DNA from: Apostichopus japonicus
Taxonomy: Eukaryota > Echinodermata > Holothuroidea > Aspidochirotida > Stichopodidae
DNA: 64,000 nt
Assembly: GCF_037975245.1 (NCBI RefSeq)
Contig: NC_092566.1
Location: 13,141,001 to 13,205,000, forward strand
Reading direction: 5' to 3'
The notes beneath the pieces are model-generated. The model was not told the origin of the DNA. It made no database searches and worked only from the letters and a program-made list of their open reading frames with translations. Of the stretch, positions 22,741-34,700 are shown piece after piece. The position numbers and the translations under genes are program-made. Position 1 is the stretch's first letter. The number at the start of each line of letters is the position of its first letter.

Positions 22741-24632
22741 AGACACTGTAACTTCCGGCTTCCCGACAGCCTGACAGAAGTGTATGTCCCAGAAAATTTT
22801 CCCTACAAACTGGGAGTACTGAGAGAACACACGGCATGATTTTCTGGACAAACTGCAATATTTTCCGGACCACCACGTCCACACCTCTTCCGCTCCCCCA
22901 ACCCCCCCCCCCCCCCCTCGTCCCCATTTAGGTGACGCTCATGGATGTTAAAATGAGACTATCATCGCTTGTTGACTATATTTAAGTTATGCATTTCAAT
23001 AAAGTTAATATTCACTAACCGAGTTCAAAACCCACTCTGTAAGATGAAAAGAAGATGAAAAATCAATACAACAAATGTAAACATGTTTAAACGGATTACG
23101 GACAGAGAAACAGCGTCTCTGGCAGTATGAAAAGGGGGGGGGGGGAATCAGAAGTGGTCCCATAAAGACAAAACACTTTCTTTATTATGTGTGATTGTAT
23201 TTTTTCTGCTTTCTAAAGAATCGTTTTTGATATCTAATTTCAGAAAATGAGAAATGATACATTTATAGATGTGTCCGTCTGTACTTAATGAACATGTACC
23301 ATTGTCGTCCAGTAATGGTGGTAAAGGGTCTGAAGGTTTTCTATTCGTAAGAGATTGCTCTCATCTTGTTTTGATGGTGATTTTCCATCTTCTTCTCGTT
23401 TATGGTGACAACTTCGTTATCCCTCCGAGGAATGAAATTGTGGATGTTTAATTTATTCACAAATAAACCTGGGAATTATGGGACGGACGAAACACTTAGC
23501 TTTCCTTGGTACTCTACTGCATCATCATGTTGTTTATACCTTTCACTTTCCCTCAGCTATTGAAGTGACTCACCGCACGTGAATATCCTTGAATTTCGAG
23601 AAGTGCCACCTTAAAATAAAAATATCTCCACTTTGCCCAAGAGAGATTGGCTCTTTTCTCGTCGATATCTTTAACACATCTGTTTTTTTTTTCTACACAA
23701 GACCTTGAGGAAACATACACAGCCGTGGCTGCTGGTCTCTGCTGCTAATTTAATGCACAGAATTATTAGCCATAGGCCTCATTGATGGCCACTAATTATA
23801 CTCCAGTGTGTATGTGTTCTTTAATTTTAAGTGCATGCCACCACAAGACTAACGGCATTAACAGGATAAACCGACTATAGCAAGTATAAGATACCATTTA
23901 ATGACCGTCGAGTCAAGACGAGACACGTAAAACCGAAGTGCCTTTCCTAGGAGGAGACATCAGTCTCCATCCAATTTCTCAATTTAGTTTATTTTGTCAA
24001 AAGAGAAGAAGAAATAAGCTGCTGAATATCATTCCAAAAGTACGGTAATTATGTTAGCCAAATTTATAATATGATGATGAAATAGCCGGTGTGGCATTTT
24101 TCGAGATGACTATTGTTCCGGACCCGGCGTAGCCACGGGGCATGGGAAGGGGTAGGGGAAGGGGTATATTTCCCTAAATATATGTCTGTATGCCCCTACC
24201 CCATAGACAATTGTCAGGCAAATGTTTTTATTTAGAACATAAGTGATATCTGCCTCCCTAGAAAAGTTCCCCCTTCCCCTCCCCTCCCCCTCCCCCCGCA
24301 CTAATAAGAAGTCTGGACAATCCCCTGTATCTTCCGATTGTAAGTTTCAATATATAAAGATAGACTACATATAAAGCCATTGTAGTGCTCTGGACGTCAA
24401 ATCCACTCGTTTTCAGGCTCATGTATTAGTGCCTCGCCGTTCCAACAGCAACTACGACTTATTTAAGCCTGATGTAATGGACATATAAATGTATCTTTAA
24501 ATTCATAAATGCTTTCAAGCTGCAAACACAACCAGTTGTTAAAAGGAATCATCTACTATAGATACTCCGTATTTTCGTAGTCTGTAAACATGTTTTGATT
24601 GTCCTAAGATGTACAGGTTCGACCTCCTCGAA
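22741..24632. other. Spacer with poly(C)/poly(G) runs
   Basis: A 16-C run lies at 22902-22917 and a 12-G run at 23134-23145. At 24117-24298 a G-rich left part (CGGCGTAGCCACGGGG) and a C-rich right part may be a decayed hAT-like copy, but no terminal repeats pair. No gene recognised. Confidence 0.35.
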
Positions 24633-24668
24633 GCAGGGAGTTGTTATGGAACCATAACAACTCCCTGC
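24633..24668. repeat. Perfect hairpin, 17-bp arms, 2-nt loop
   Basis: GCAGGGAGTTGTTATGG at 24633-24649 is exactly complementary to 24652-24668, with AA between. Pairing continues imperfectly outward (CTCGAA / CTCGAAG). It is perfect where its surroundings are diverged, so it is young or maintained. It resembles small foldback sequences rather than a terminator, because no T run follows. Confidence 0.9.
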
Positions 24669-27267
24669 TCGAAGACTATACTTTTATATACGTAAATACA
24701 CAAGAGGAAGTTAGCCAACTACACAAACTTGCGGACTAAAGAACTTTCGAACCCACTAGCGACTTTCAAAATAAATCTCCTTGGCTAACAGTCGAACAAA
24801 AATTAGCTGAGATTTATTTTCTGACTGAAACCCTCCCTTTGGTGTTATCAAACTCTGCCAATTTCCTATTTCTTTTATTCTCCTTTATGATATCTCCGTT
24901 CTTGTCTTGACTTTTCAAATTAATTAAAGCCTTCTCATAGCTTGCCCTTGTTCGACGTACTGTAATATATATATTTATTGAGGTTAATATCACCATTCGG
25001 CTTTACTTCAAAGGCATAGGCGAACTTTCACTCCAATTCACAAGGATAAGGGGGACTCCAGATTACACGTCACACCTCAACAACTTGAGCGAAAGCTTGT
25101 TTTCTCTTCTTTTTATTCGACCAACTGGACTGGGAAAGCGTCACCTATTTTTCTCAAGTATTTCAAACATTTTATTCAATAAAAGGGATTGCCGACCTGT
25201 ATGCAAGTTCACATTTCTCATATTATTGCAAGTTATTGCTCCCAACGTACCCTTCGGTAGGAGAGCTTTGTTTTACGAGAAATTAAATCCTCCCTCCTTC
25301 TCCGTTTGGGAATCAACATGCCACTATCAACAAATATCAAACCTATAATAAATACTGAGACAAATTACGTATCAAGTAAAAACCCGCAGAGAGAAATTGC
25401 AGCATCGTTTGCCATCGTAAAAGGGTTCAAATACGCCATGGGGTTAAATGGGTCAATGACAGAGATTATCAGGCACTTTACGTCACAATGAATTCACCTT
25501 TGACCTTCAGAAAAAAATGATGTTAATATCACAGGCATGTTGGATCATGTGATTCAATATGAGAGAAAAAGGTGTGGAATTCATAGAGAAAGTTAATAAG
25601 AGGGTCACAGAGGGATAAGTATCCATTTAGAATTAATTTATCAAGGGATCCCACGCCTGTTGTTATATTCCTCACAGCTCGTTTTGATGTCTCGTATAGC
25701 CGTACGAGCCGATACGTCCAAGTTTAGACTTCCATGCGTGGTACAGACATCACATGCAGAGTAGCATGTGAATAACTAAATAGCCTATAAATATAATGGG
25801 TATTGATATAATAATATAGTTTATTATATTATCGAGCGATGACAAATCGAAACTGTTATTTTGAAGAGAACACTAAACAATATGCTATGTATAATACTAA
25901 ATATAGCCATTAACAACATGCTATATATACTGAAATAATTAGTATCTTTCTCAGACTCGCATATGTATAAGGATACTCTGCTCCCTGTTAGGTTAACGTA
26001 TTTCTTTGAATTGCTTTGTACAAAAGAAAGATATAGACATCAAAGTAAATTGGGGCATTTGGTTGATTATGGCATATATATCTTCTGCACTGAGTCATAA
26101 ATAAGGATCTTATGAAATAGAGGAGCTGTTTTCATTCAAAATTGTATATTATGCTTCGACAGTGAATCAGATAAGTTACATTGTTCTGTAACGTTATATC
26201 AGCATTTCACCTTCAAGATAATATACACACAAGACCAATAAAGTCTATACCGTATAATTAATCTCAGTTATACGAAACATAACGTTTCAACACGTAAAAG
26301 AAACATTTTCAACTTGATACATTTGTCTTGGATGTCTGATGGCAGACACATTAGAAAGGTTCGTATAATCCGGTTGATCCCTGTGATTGTTTGAAATGCG
26401 ACTGTAACAATGCGTTCCACGACAACCCCCTCCCCCACCCTCCCATCTCCTCCCCCTCCCCTTTTCCCTTACACGTACACTTGTTTTTATAGAAGTATTG
26501 ACAAATAAAGGCCTGTTTCCTTGCATGATCTGTGCTAGGGGATACCGTGAAGTGATAGGCCCTTGTGTCTAGTAACATAAATCTTGGGCAAACATCCCCG
26601 ATTCCTTTTAATGGTTCATTTTTCCGAGAAGGCATCTAATATAAGCATAAACTTGTTTACCTTTATAATCTTATGTTCCCAAAAGTTTCGATGAGGACAG
26701 TTTGTGATTACCATTTCAAAAGAAATATTGAGAAAACTGTTCTGTATTCGTGACATGTTCATAAAAATTCTTCTCGAGTCATGGTTTAAATTCTTTCTAA
26801 TTTACCTTGCGTAAGCCTTCCTTATAGATGTGTAAATCACACGTATGAAACATTTGAAGAGCTAGAATTTAATTTCCTTTGGGACGGAGACGCACCGATC
26901 AGCACCCTTATGCTTAATGACCACAAACTAACTCGAAGAACCTTTAATCACAGTAGCCGTAAATCTAGCGTCCAATCCGAGATAAATTGATTTTATGATA
27001 GAGCATTCTATCGCTGTTATATCATGCATTATCTTCAGCTCCGAATTGAACGCACACCCGTGAAATTTGGCATTTAGACTTGATCAAAGTCGTTTTTACT
27101 GTCTGACGTGAATACATCACCATCATGCTGCTGTCAATCGATACATTATCGGTTCCATATTGTAAATAGATCTCTCTTTATTTTTTTCGAAACGTGCAAA
27201 ATGGGTGGGCGTATATATGAATAACAAACCAGCACCAGCTCTAACTGAAATGTTGGGGAGTGTTATA
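24669..27267. other. AT-rich spacer without recognisable genes
   Basis: A minus-strand frame at 24996-24814 reads as a Lys/Arg/Asn-rich helical segment (RRTRASYEKALINLK) but has no clear splice context. C-rich patch at 26424-26470. Nothing else recognised. Confidence 0.35.
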
Positions 27268-27513
27268 GGGAGTGTTAGCTCAGTGGTTAACGCCGGTGCC
27301 TTTCAATCATAAGGTTCCGAGTTCGAGTCACTCCAAGATTAATGTATGTCGTCCAGTTACAGAGTTGTTGACAATTGACAATTCATAATCATGGACGTTA
27401 AAACATGAATCTAAGAGACTGACTTCGGTCAGCTTGCGGCTTTGATAAGCCAATTATGGCTTCTTCGCGAGTTCCTGCTTGCATGAGGATCTAAAATACA
27501 TACATACATACAT
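27268..27513 (+). mobile_element. tRNA-derived SINE, about 246 bp
   Basis: The head at 27268-27334 is tRNA-like. Acceptor arms GGAGTG and CACTCC pair over 6 bp. An A box (TTAGCTCAGTGGTTAACGC) and a B box (GAGTTCGAGTCAC) occupy the right places for an internal Pol III promoter. A 160-bp unrelated body follows, containing GACTGACTTCGGTCAG, a perfect small stem. The 3' end is a short (ATAC)n tail at 27497-27513, a typical SINE tail. The anticodon stem is poor, so this is not a functional tRNA gene. The 13 bp before the head (GGGGAGTGTTATA) resemble the head start, which may be a small duplication. Confidence 0.75.
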
Positions 27514-27955
27514 GCAAATGAACCAATGGTGTCATGATAAAGATCCCACTATTATTTTAGCCGTCAAGTTCGTTATATCTAGCATTTGATTACGTTGCAC
27601 AGTAGCTATATAGGCAGCTGTATATTATACACAAAAAAAAAATTGAGGATCCTGAACGTTTCTGAAATCAGGAATTTGTTTGTTGCTTCACGACCAACCA
27701 GACCCCACCCCCACCCCACCCCTCAGAATCGATGCTCAACATTCATGAGAGCTAGCTTGAACTGTGGACTTCATGTCAAGTAATAAGGTAGACCTGGGAA
27801 AATTGTTGGGTTGCGCCCCATTGGTTGCATTATGATATGCAAGTAGATGGATTTTCCGAGCCTGGCAGTTAGCGATGAAGATAAACCTTGCGTAATGGAC
27901 TTGAGTGCAGCGTAACAAGTACATAGGACAAATACAATCCACCATTATGTGTGAG

Positions 27956-28345
27956 TATAGGCGTAGGAGGCGGGGGGGGGGGGGGGTGGGGGCTGCAGTC
28001 CCCAACCAAATATTTTTGTGAAAATTCGGGCAATATGCTGAGAATTTTTCGGGCACCTACTGAAAGAAAATTATTTGCAATTTGTTTTCAATGGTTAAAC
28101 TGATATTATTATCATTATTATTGTAGACTTCCCCAAAAATTATAACCAATATGGAAGGGTAATAACAAGTAAAATTATTGTATGTTATTGGCATACGATG
28201 TAATAACCGATGCATGCCTATATGATATGCACATTGAGATGTTGAACGCGCTCGGAGGGCGCGAAAAAGTTTGGTTATATTTTTCGGGCAAGTCTTTACA
28301 GCCCCCCCCCCCCCACCCAAGCCAAATTGGGCTCCTACGCCTATG
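27956..28345. mobile_element. Complete non-autonomous hAT-type transposon, 390 bp
   Basis: Ends TATAGGCGTAGGAG (left) and CTCCTACGCCTATG (right) are inverted copies with one mismatch at the terminal base. An exact 8-bp target duplication TGTGTGAG flanks them at 27948-27955 and 28346-28353. The subterminal parts are G-rich on the left (15 G in a row near 27972) and C-rich on the right (13 C at 28302-28314). The inner block GAACGCGCTCGGAGGGCGCG is a near-palindrome. Not coding. A partial relative lies at 19111-19420. Confidence 0.9.
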
Positions 28346-28473
28346 TGTGTGAGGGCACATGGTAAAGCAAATGCAAGTTTATCTGTAATCGCATTCGAGA
28401 ACATTTCAGCGCACTAACTCCTACTCGTACCTATTGTTTTTTTTTACCTGTACTCGTAAATAATGAAAACCTA

Positions 28474-28760
28474 GTATTCGTTCTCGGGACATTGTACTCG
28501 TATACTCGAGACATTGTACTCGTATACTCGGGACATTGTACTAGTATACTCGGGACATTGTGCTCGTATACTCGGGACATTGTACTCGTATACTCGGGAC
28601 ATTGTACTCGTATACTCGGGACATTGTATAGTCCTTCTCGGGACATTGTATACTCGTATGCTTGGGACATTGTACTCGTTCTCGACACATTGCTTCGTAT
28701 TCGGGACATTGTATTCTTTTTCGGGACCGTTGTACTCGTATACTCGAGACATTGTACTCA
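28474..28760. repeat. Minisatellite, about 13 units of 22 bp
   Basis: The unit is TACTCGTATACTCGGGACAT plus TG, nearly exact in the middle and decayed at both ends. The period of 22 is not a multiple of three, so each frame cycles through the same peptides; the overlapping ORFs on both strands are artefacts. Confidence 0.95.
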
Positions 28761-30796
28761 TGCCACAAGTCTGGTTGTATCTACATTCAGGAGAGTTAAA
28801 ATCAATCTATATTTCTATTTCTGTCTTCACTTTACATATAAGCTGTGTACTGCAAATCTAAATACTAGGACACATTAATTTGATCTAATTTGGCGATTTC
28901 ATTTCTCAATCACGGTATACCAATGCGAACAAGTTCTAATACATAAATTGTAACAAATTAATAAAATGTTCTCAATTTAATTAAGGATAAGAAATTAACC
29001 TTTACCATCTAGTATCTTAAAACCGCATGGTTTCAAAGTAATTAGTGTTTTCCAAGTATGAATAATTTGTAATAGTTTTCGGTCCCAGATTACAGTAGAC
29101 ACCAAAACAACGACAGCTATTCGGCTCCATGTGGAATCTACACCAACAATATAATACAGTCTTTCTATCAAGATTCATTTCTCCGCCGTCGTCTGATTTT
29201 TCGTAGATAATTTTAACCAACTTTGCAATGTGCAGGATAAGATGTACAGGAGACCAAAAACCACAACCAGTAATTAATTCGGTGTGCAGCACATATTAGT
29301 TATTATACTTCGTCGTGTCGGTGAAGAAATCCATCCTTTTTTCTTAATCCTCGGTAGTGTAGCCTACTCGTGTATCGATGATTTCACCTAACTTGTCACC
29401 CCTGGATGAATGTTACGAACATGAATGGCGCCAACGATTCATCAAAGTACTCCAACTTGTTAAACCGATGACTAATTGTCTTCTTCTTCTTGTTATGGAA
29501 TCTCCATCTGGTTGCACTGTATTTTCTGAGGACCATTTTGTGACCAAAGTGTATATAATTGGAAGTGCATTAATTAAAACTATAAGTGACTCCAACATCT
29601 TACTCGGAGAAGCTTTTAGGAAAGAAGCAATAAAGATTTACTATTTGGTCATTTTATGTACTACTTTATGGATCACTTTTATGGAGTGAACACTATATAT
29701 ATATATGCTATCATTGATCCGATTGTTTATACGTGATTTCCGTAGCCCTTCATTGCGCATGACGCAACCTTCTCGTCAGGCGTGTTAGGTGAATTCATTC
29801 ATTGAACCTGCAGTAAGGTGTTTACTATTAATATCTTGACGTGTTTCTATGTTTTCTAGGTATTAATAATATCAATGTACGATAACGACGTGCACCATTA
29901 TCGGAATTGCATTGAAAATCAATTCACTAAGCTTATCGACTCTCTAAAGCAACTTCACGCACGAACGAGACGGGAATGGTTGTTTTGGAGGAACTTTCCA
30001 CCTTTCAACTTTGTTACAGCCAGTTAATCCAGACCGTCCCCCTCTATTTTGCGTTCCAATGAGTAAGAGATGATAACCTTTGCCTAAGTTATGAATCGAA
30101 CGTCACATGCATGTAGGGAGGGGTACTCGAGCTCGGGTTGGGGTGTAACGGAAGCCTCATCATGGGTGTGGAACTTGTGAAAACAAAGCTGTTAGAACCT
30201 AGAATATTGATCTATGATGTTTTCAACTGAATATCAATGTCAGATATAATTGTTTATTTAGTCCTCAACACTTCTTTAGTCAGCTAAGGAGCTAAGCAAG
30301 CAATGTAGGTCGAAGGTGTTGATTAAAGGATGACTTTAAGCAGACATTTAGTCTTGGTAAAACTGATTGTCCCAATTAAAAAAAGGGAAATTTCGGTGCT
30401 AGCAATGTATCGATAGAGCTATTCCGATTTTAAAGATATTCCTCCTTAAAACATGCTAAATCTGGAATGCTCCTTGAAGGCTAAACTGGTCATGACCACG
30501 ACTATACTCAAAGCAGGCCTAATGGTAATGTTAATCCATTATTTATTAAAATTCTAATAACTCAAATTAAGCATGTTTTGTTAATTTCACATTAACAACA
30601 AACCATCATTGCATGACTTTTGACAGAATTTGTCCTCGATTTTTTGTATACTGCATTATCATTTCAGGCGCCAGAAGTCTAGACTAAACTAAGTAGTCCA
30701 GCCACTTAAATTGATGAGCCTCGAGTGTTTAAAGGGTCATATCTCAAAAATTAAAAATGGTATAGAAGTACAACCTGGGCTTATCGCAGTGTGTAT
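28761..30796. other. AT-rich spacer without recognisable genes
   Basis: The frame at 29378-29689 (103 codons, ATG start) has mixed composition and no recognised domain or splice context. Nothing else stands out. Confidence 0.35.
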
Positions 30797-30852
30797 TAAT
30801 AGTAATAATAATACTAATAATAGTAATAATAATATTAATAATAATAGTAAGG
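30797..30852. repeat. (AAT)n microsatellite
   Basis: AAT units with AGT and ACT interruptions, giving the poly-Asn and poly-Leu frames. Confidence 0.9.
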
Positions 30853-30954
30853 AAGCTGGTGGCTTCCAATTCCACTTTTTAAAGCAAATTTGGAATCTTT
30901 TCAATTTAGAAAGTCTTTTCAGATGAGAAAACCGTCGACTGCTCTTGGATAACA

Positions 30955-31046
30955 AAAACCCACCTTACTATGACCTGGCCGGGGATCGAAGCCCGAACTT
31001 CCCGATTGCTAAGCCTCATTGCTTCAAATGTTAACAGTCTGCAACT
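30955..31046 (-). mobile_element. tRNA-derived SINE fragment (head)
   Basis: On the minus strand the sequence reads CTGTTAACATTTG (decayed A box), GCTTAGCAATCGGGAAG, then TTCGGGCTTCGATCCCCGG (B box with the canonical TTCGATCC), then CCAGGTCATA. The phrase GCAATCGGGAGGTTCGGG...CGATCCCCGGCCAGGTCATA is one I remember from abundant echinoderm tRNA-SINEs. The body beyond 30955 is too diverged to follow. Confidence 0.6.
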
Positions 31047-31372
31047 ATCAAAACGAATGATGTGCCTAAAGTAAACCTGATCATGAAATATAACATTTGT
31101 AAATCAGCAAAAAAATATTCTTCCATGACTGAATAAAAAGCCCTCTATTGACTGCTCAGTTTGAAAGCAAGTAAACGTGGTAGCTTTTTTATCGCGAGTA
31201 CGATGTTCTCTTACACCATCGTTATCGCACTGGAGTTTATCACAGATTGTGGTACTTTAATTTAGCAAAGCGCCACAGCAAAACAACTTTACCCCCTCAA
31301 CCATGTTGGTTTTCGACATCAGTTAACTGGTTGCGGTATATTACAATCCGCTTTAATAATTACCTCCAAATT

Positions 31373-31640
31373 CTACTTAAGTGTAATCTATATTCTACTA
31401 TAAGTCGAATTCAATTCAACTTAAGTGAAATAGAATTTGACTTAAGTCAAATGTATTCCACTTAAGTGAAATAGAATTCCACTTAAGTAGAATACAAACA
31501 TTCCTTTTTTACTGAAGTGGAATGCAATTTCACTTAAGGAGAATTGTATTCCAATATAATTTCACTAAAGCTTTATTGAATTCTAATTAAGTAATATGGC
31601 ATTTTACTTAAGTAAAATATTTGGCCTATTTTACTTAATT
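31373..31640. repeat. Ladder of ACTTAAGT palindromes
   Basis: CTTAAG occurs seven times in about 240 bp, mostly inside longer palindromes: TTTGACTTAAGTCAAA near 31436, TTCCACTTAAGTGAAA near 31457, and ATTTTACTTAAGTAAAAT near 31602. Between them lie AGAATT or GAATTC phrases. Many copies read CACTTAAGTG, two overlapping CACTTAA heptamers in opposite orientation. The array is degenerate with roughly 20-22-bp spacing in its centre. Confidence 0.8.
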
Positions 31641-31680
31641 ATAGACCTATTTTATAGTGTAAATAATCAGATCAAACCAG

Positions 31681-31755
31681 TTAGTACACAGGAGTGGGGG
31701 TTAAACGACCCCAGTGCCACCCTCACTCCGTTACAAAATCCTGGATCCGCCCCTG
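31681..31755. mobile_element. Solo right end of a hAT-like element
   Basis: Ends with CCTGGATCCGCCCCTG, the inverted form of CAGGGGCGGATCCAGG, preceded by CACTCCGTTACAAAAT. This is a typical hAT end in marine invertebrates. I found no matching left end upstream, so this is probably a truncated copy. Confidence 0.5.
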
Positions 31756-34700
31756 TTCTTTATATTTTTTTAGTTTTTTTTTTAAGTTCCAATACGCTAC
31801 CAAATAGCATCCTTGTCATTGCGTGTAGTATTTGATCCCGTTAAACAGTGGTTGACCAGCGGTATCAAGAGTTAGTAAGGTGTTTGACCGAAACAGTTGG
31901 TTAAAATATTACATTAACACTTAAGACAGTTACTTTAAGATACCAATCATCCAAATGACTTGTAGATTTTCATGTCGTTTGGCCCACCAATTTCAAGCTT
32001 CAAATTTGAACTTATTTTCAGTGGAATTGTCGTACCACTTTGGAAGGCCTTTGACAGATGGGTGGCCATGGATTACTCACGATCTACTAGATATTTCATG
32101 TCCAACAAACTTGCAATTCGGCCCCTTTGAGGTCGTATTATGTTAAGTCATGCACTTAAAATGTCGTCAAAGATAATAAAAAAATTGCAGTTTTTTATAA
32201 ATCTGAATTTCATGAAGGCCCTATAGAGCAAACAGTTAGGTCAGCAGTATCGGTATAAAATGTTTGTTTCTTCAAAAGTACTTTCCTGTAGATTTCCTAG
32301 CCTCTTACTCTAATACGTCGTCAATAGAATGGTCCAATTAGACAATTGAATATCTCATTAAGGGAGGAAGACGGGTGCCAGTAACATAAGGTCATTGGTG
32401 GCCATTATTCGATTTTCTAGCATATTATCTTGGGCCAATGCTGAAGACCTCTAGGGAGTAACGAAAGGACGAGGTATAGGACGTTGTATCGTATGGACAT
32501 TAGTACATTACATTGTACATTGTGCGCAGGCTATGGAAGCCTATTGCCCAACCTTATGACACAATGCCCTGTACATCCACAAAACCGAATCGGAATTAAT
32601 GGAACCAATTATTGAAATAAGTGAATAGTACAACCGCCCCCCCACCCCTTCCCCACTCGTAATCATATTAACACGACCTAGTGCGAGGCTGTATGAAGTG
32701 ACGTTATGCATTACATCCAACACGAGCGAGTTGGTTATATTGTGCGATTGCCCGTCCTACCAAATGACGGTAATATATATGGAAATTATAATTCTTTATT
32801 TGTATGTGACACATGGATAGGTTTCGTTAAGTTCATTTCATATTTTTAATGAGTTACTTGTCAAAATGAATCTTTCATAATTGCGTTGATTTACACGACC
32901 GAAACTAAAGACAGATCGTTATAGGGAGACCGGAATATTCTAGGAAGCCATCGCCATGGTAAACATCAATCAATTGACAAAAACTAATATTACCCTTAAA
33001 AACAGACCGCTAATAAATGGAGTAAAATATATTGAGTGATTCATTGTAGCACATGTTCATATTTTCTATCGATTTTTCGACTGCCAAATGAACATTTCCG
33101 TCGCTGACGTCATCGTCAACGCTCCTTCTATTCCCTGGAGGTTTGCGATCATTCCTCGCGACGGCTCGACATGACATAAAACATCAAATATTTGCGCATT
33201 TCCCCCTTTGCTCTTAGAAAACGACATTTCCTAACAAATATGCCCTCTCGACGACTGATAATTTCAAGCCATTACGAATCTCACGATTGACAAACTGTCA
33301 GTTGTCATACAAGCAGTAACAGTTACTAGAGACAGAGCTGCAGGGAGGTCAGCGTGACCTATTGACCGCCCTCTTGAAATCATATCGGAGTGAGAAAGAT
33401 AAAGGTGCTGTGCTCCCTGATGTTACCATAGTAACACCTTTTACGACTGCCACTTAGAATTGGTTCGGGCACGACTTTTCGTATATTGACATTATTCAGC
33501 CTGTACCACACACGTCGAAAGGTGAACTTGGTCGCTGAGATCAGTAAATGTTTGGTAATTAAAACCTATTAGTGTTCCTACTAACTCTTAGTTTATCTCT
33601 GTCTCAGTTATCAGCTTCTGAAAACCAAACCGAATTCCGGGGAGCCATGATATTTTGCTTAGGAGTATTGAAAACTCAAGTCCCAAGAGCCTGATTTACG
33701 ATACAGCCCAGCAGATCTTTCGATTTCAACATGCGGGACAGTTTCTCTCTCACAACACATAATCTCATGCGAGTTTATCAACAATAAAACAATACGAATA
33801 CAAATACATCCAGGTAATGCGAAGTGTGTGAGAGATACAATTTTGTACGACGGTTAAACACACTTCGATTTTACAAATAACACGTTTGACCACATCTGAC
33901 CCTGTATGTTGATACATTTGTTGCCCGACCCCCACCTCTTCCACACGCCCCTCAAAAAAACGCTATACAGTACCCCCCCCCCCCAATAAAAACAACATAA
34001 AAACAAAAAAACACCACCAACAATAATAAACAAACAAACAAAACAAGAAAGGAACAAAAGGAACAAAGTTTCTCAATTGAAGAAGAAAACGATGTAGAGA
34101 ACAATGTAGAGAAAAGGATATTTCATGTGACAAACTTAGACAGTGAAAATGACAAACAATTAAAACATATCCCCAGGAAGTATAGAAAAAGTTATTGACA
34201 TACGGTACATGAAGTCCATTTGATTTCCGTACAACATGTACGTTGCCAACGAGCGTATATACCATAGAAATTGACCTAGTTCAATTTCTATAGTCTAGAC
34301 ACATGACAAAGTGCCATTCATGGTCGTATTTTATTGTTCTGTCAAAGCTGTTGAGAGTTAATCATACATTAATATGTTTTTATTCCATAACCGTATACTT
34401 TGGGTTGGTTCCTTACATCTGCTTTATATACACCACCAGCTTCCACTTATGTAAAGAAAACCATATATAGTAAACAGCAAAGATTTATATCAGTCTATTC
34501 CTATTTTGCTGTGGATAGCACCGGGGCTGCACACAATGTCGTTGACGACAGCAGTGTTTTAAGTAATTTGAGTAAATGTTTGAATAATATAAATACCGAC
34601 CAAAAGTAAAAATATGGTTTAAGTGCAATCTTGTAATTCGCCAAACCCGAACGAAAGTATATAGATACTGCCACCCGTGTTATTTATATAAATCACAGTT

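Noticed and set aside
22930-22970. Second copy of the SINE body (CATGGATGTTAAAATGAGACT)
   Set aside because: Only a short match to CATGGACGTTAAAACATGAAT in the 27.3-kb SINE; too short to call.
24117-24298. Complete hAT-type element with G-rich and C-rich ends
   Set aside because: The ends do not pair as inverted repeats and no 8-bp duplication was found.
27268-27334. Functional tRNA gene
   Set aside because: Anticodon stem and loop are poor; the head continues into a SINE body with an (ATAC)n tail.
28474-28760. Possible CRISPR array
   Set aside because: Direct head-to-tail repeat without unique spacers, in a eukaryotic context. The 4.0-4.8 kb and 22.4-22.7 kb arrays fail for the same reason.
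28431-28878. Several overlapping ORFs of 75-128 codons with repeated YTRDIVLV / EYNVPSIRV
   Set aside because: 22-bp minisatellite read in all frames; both strands open at once.
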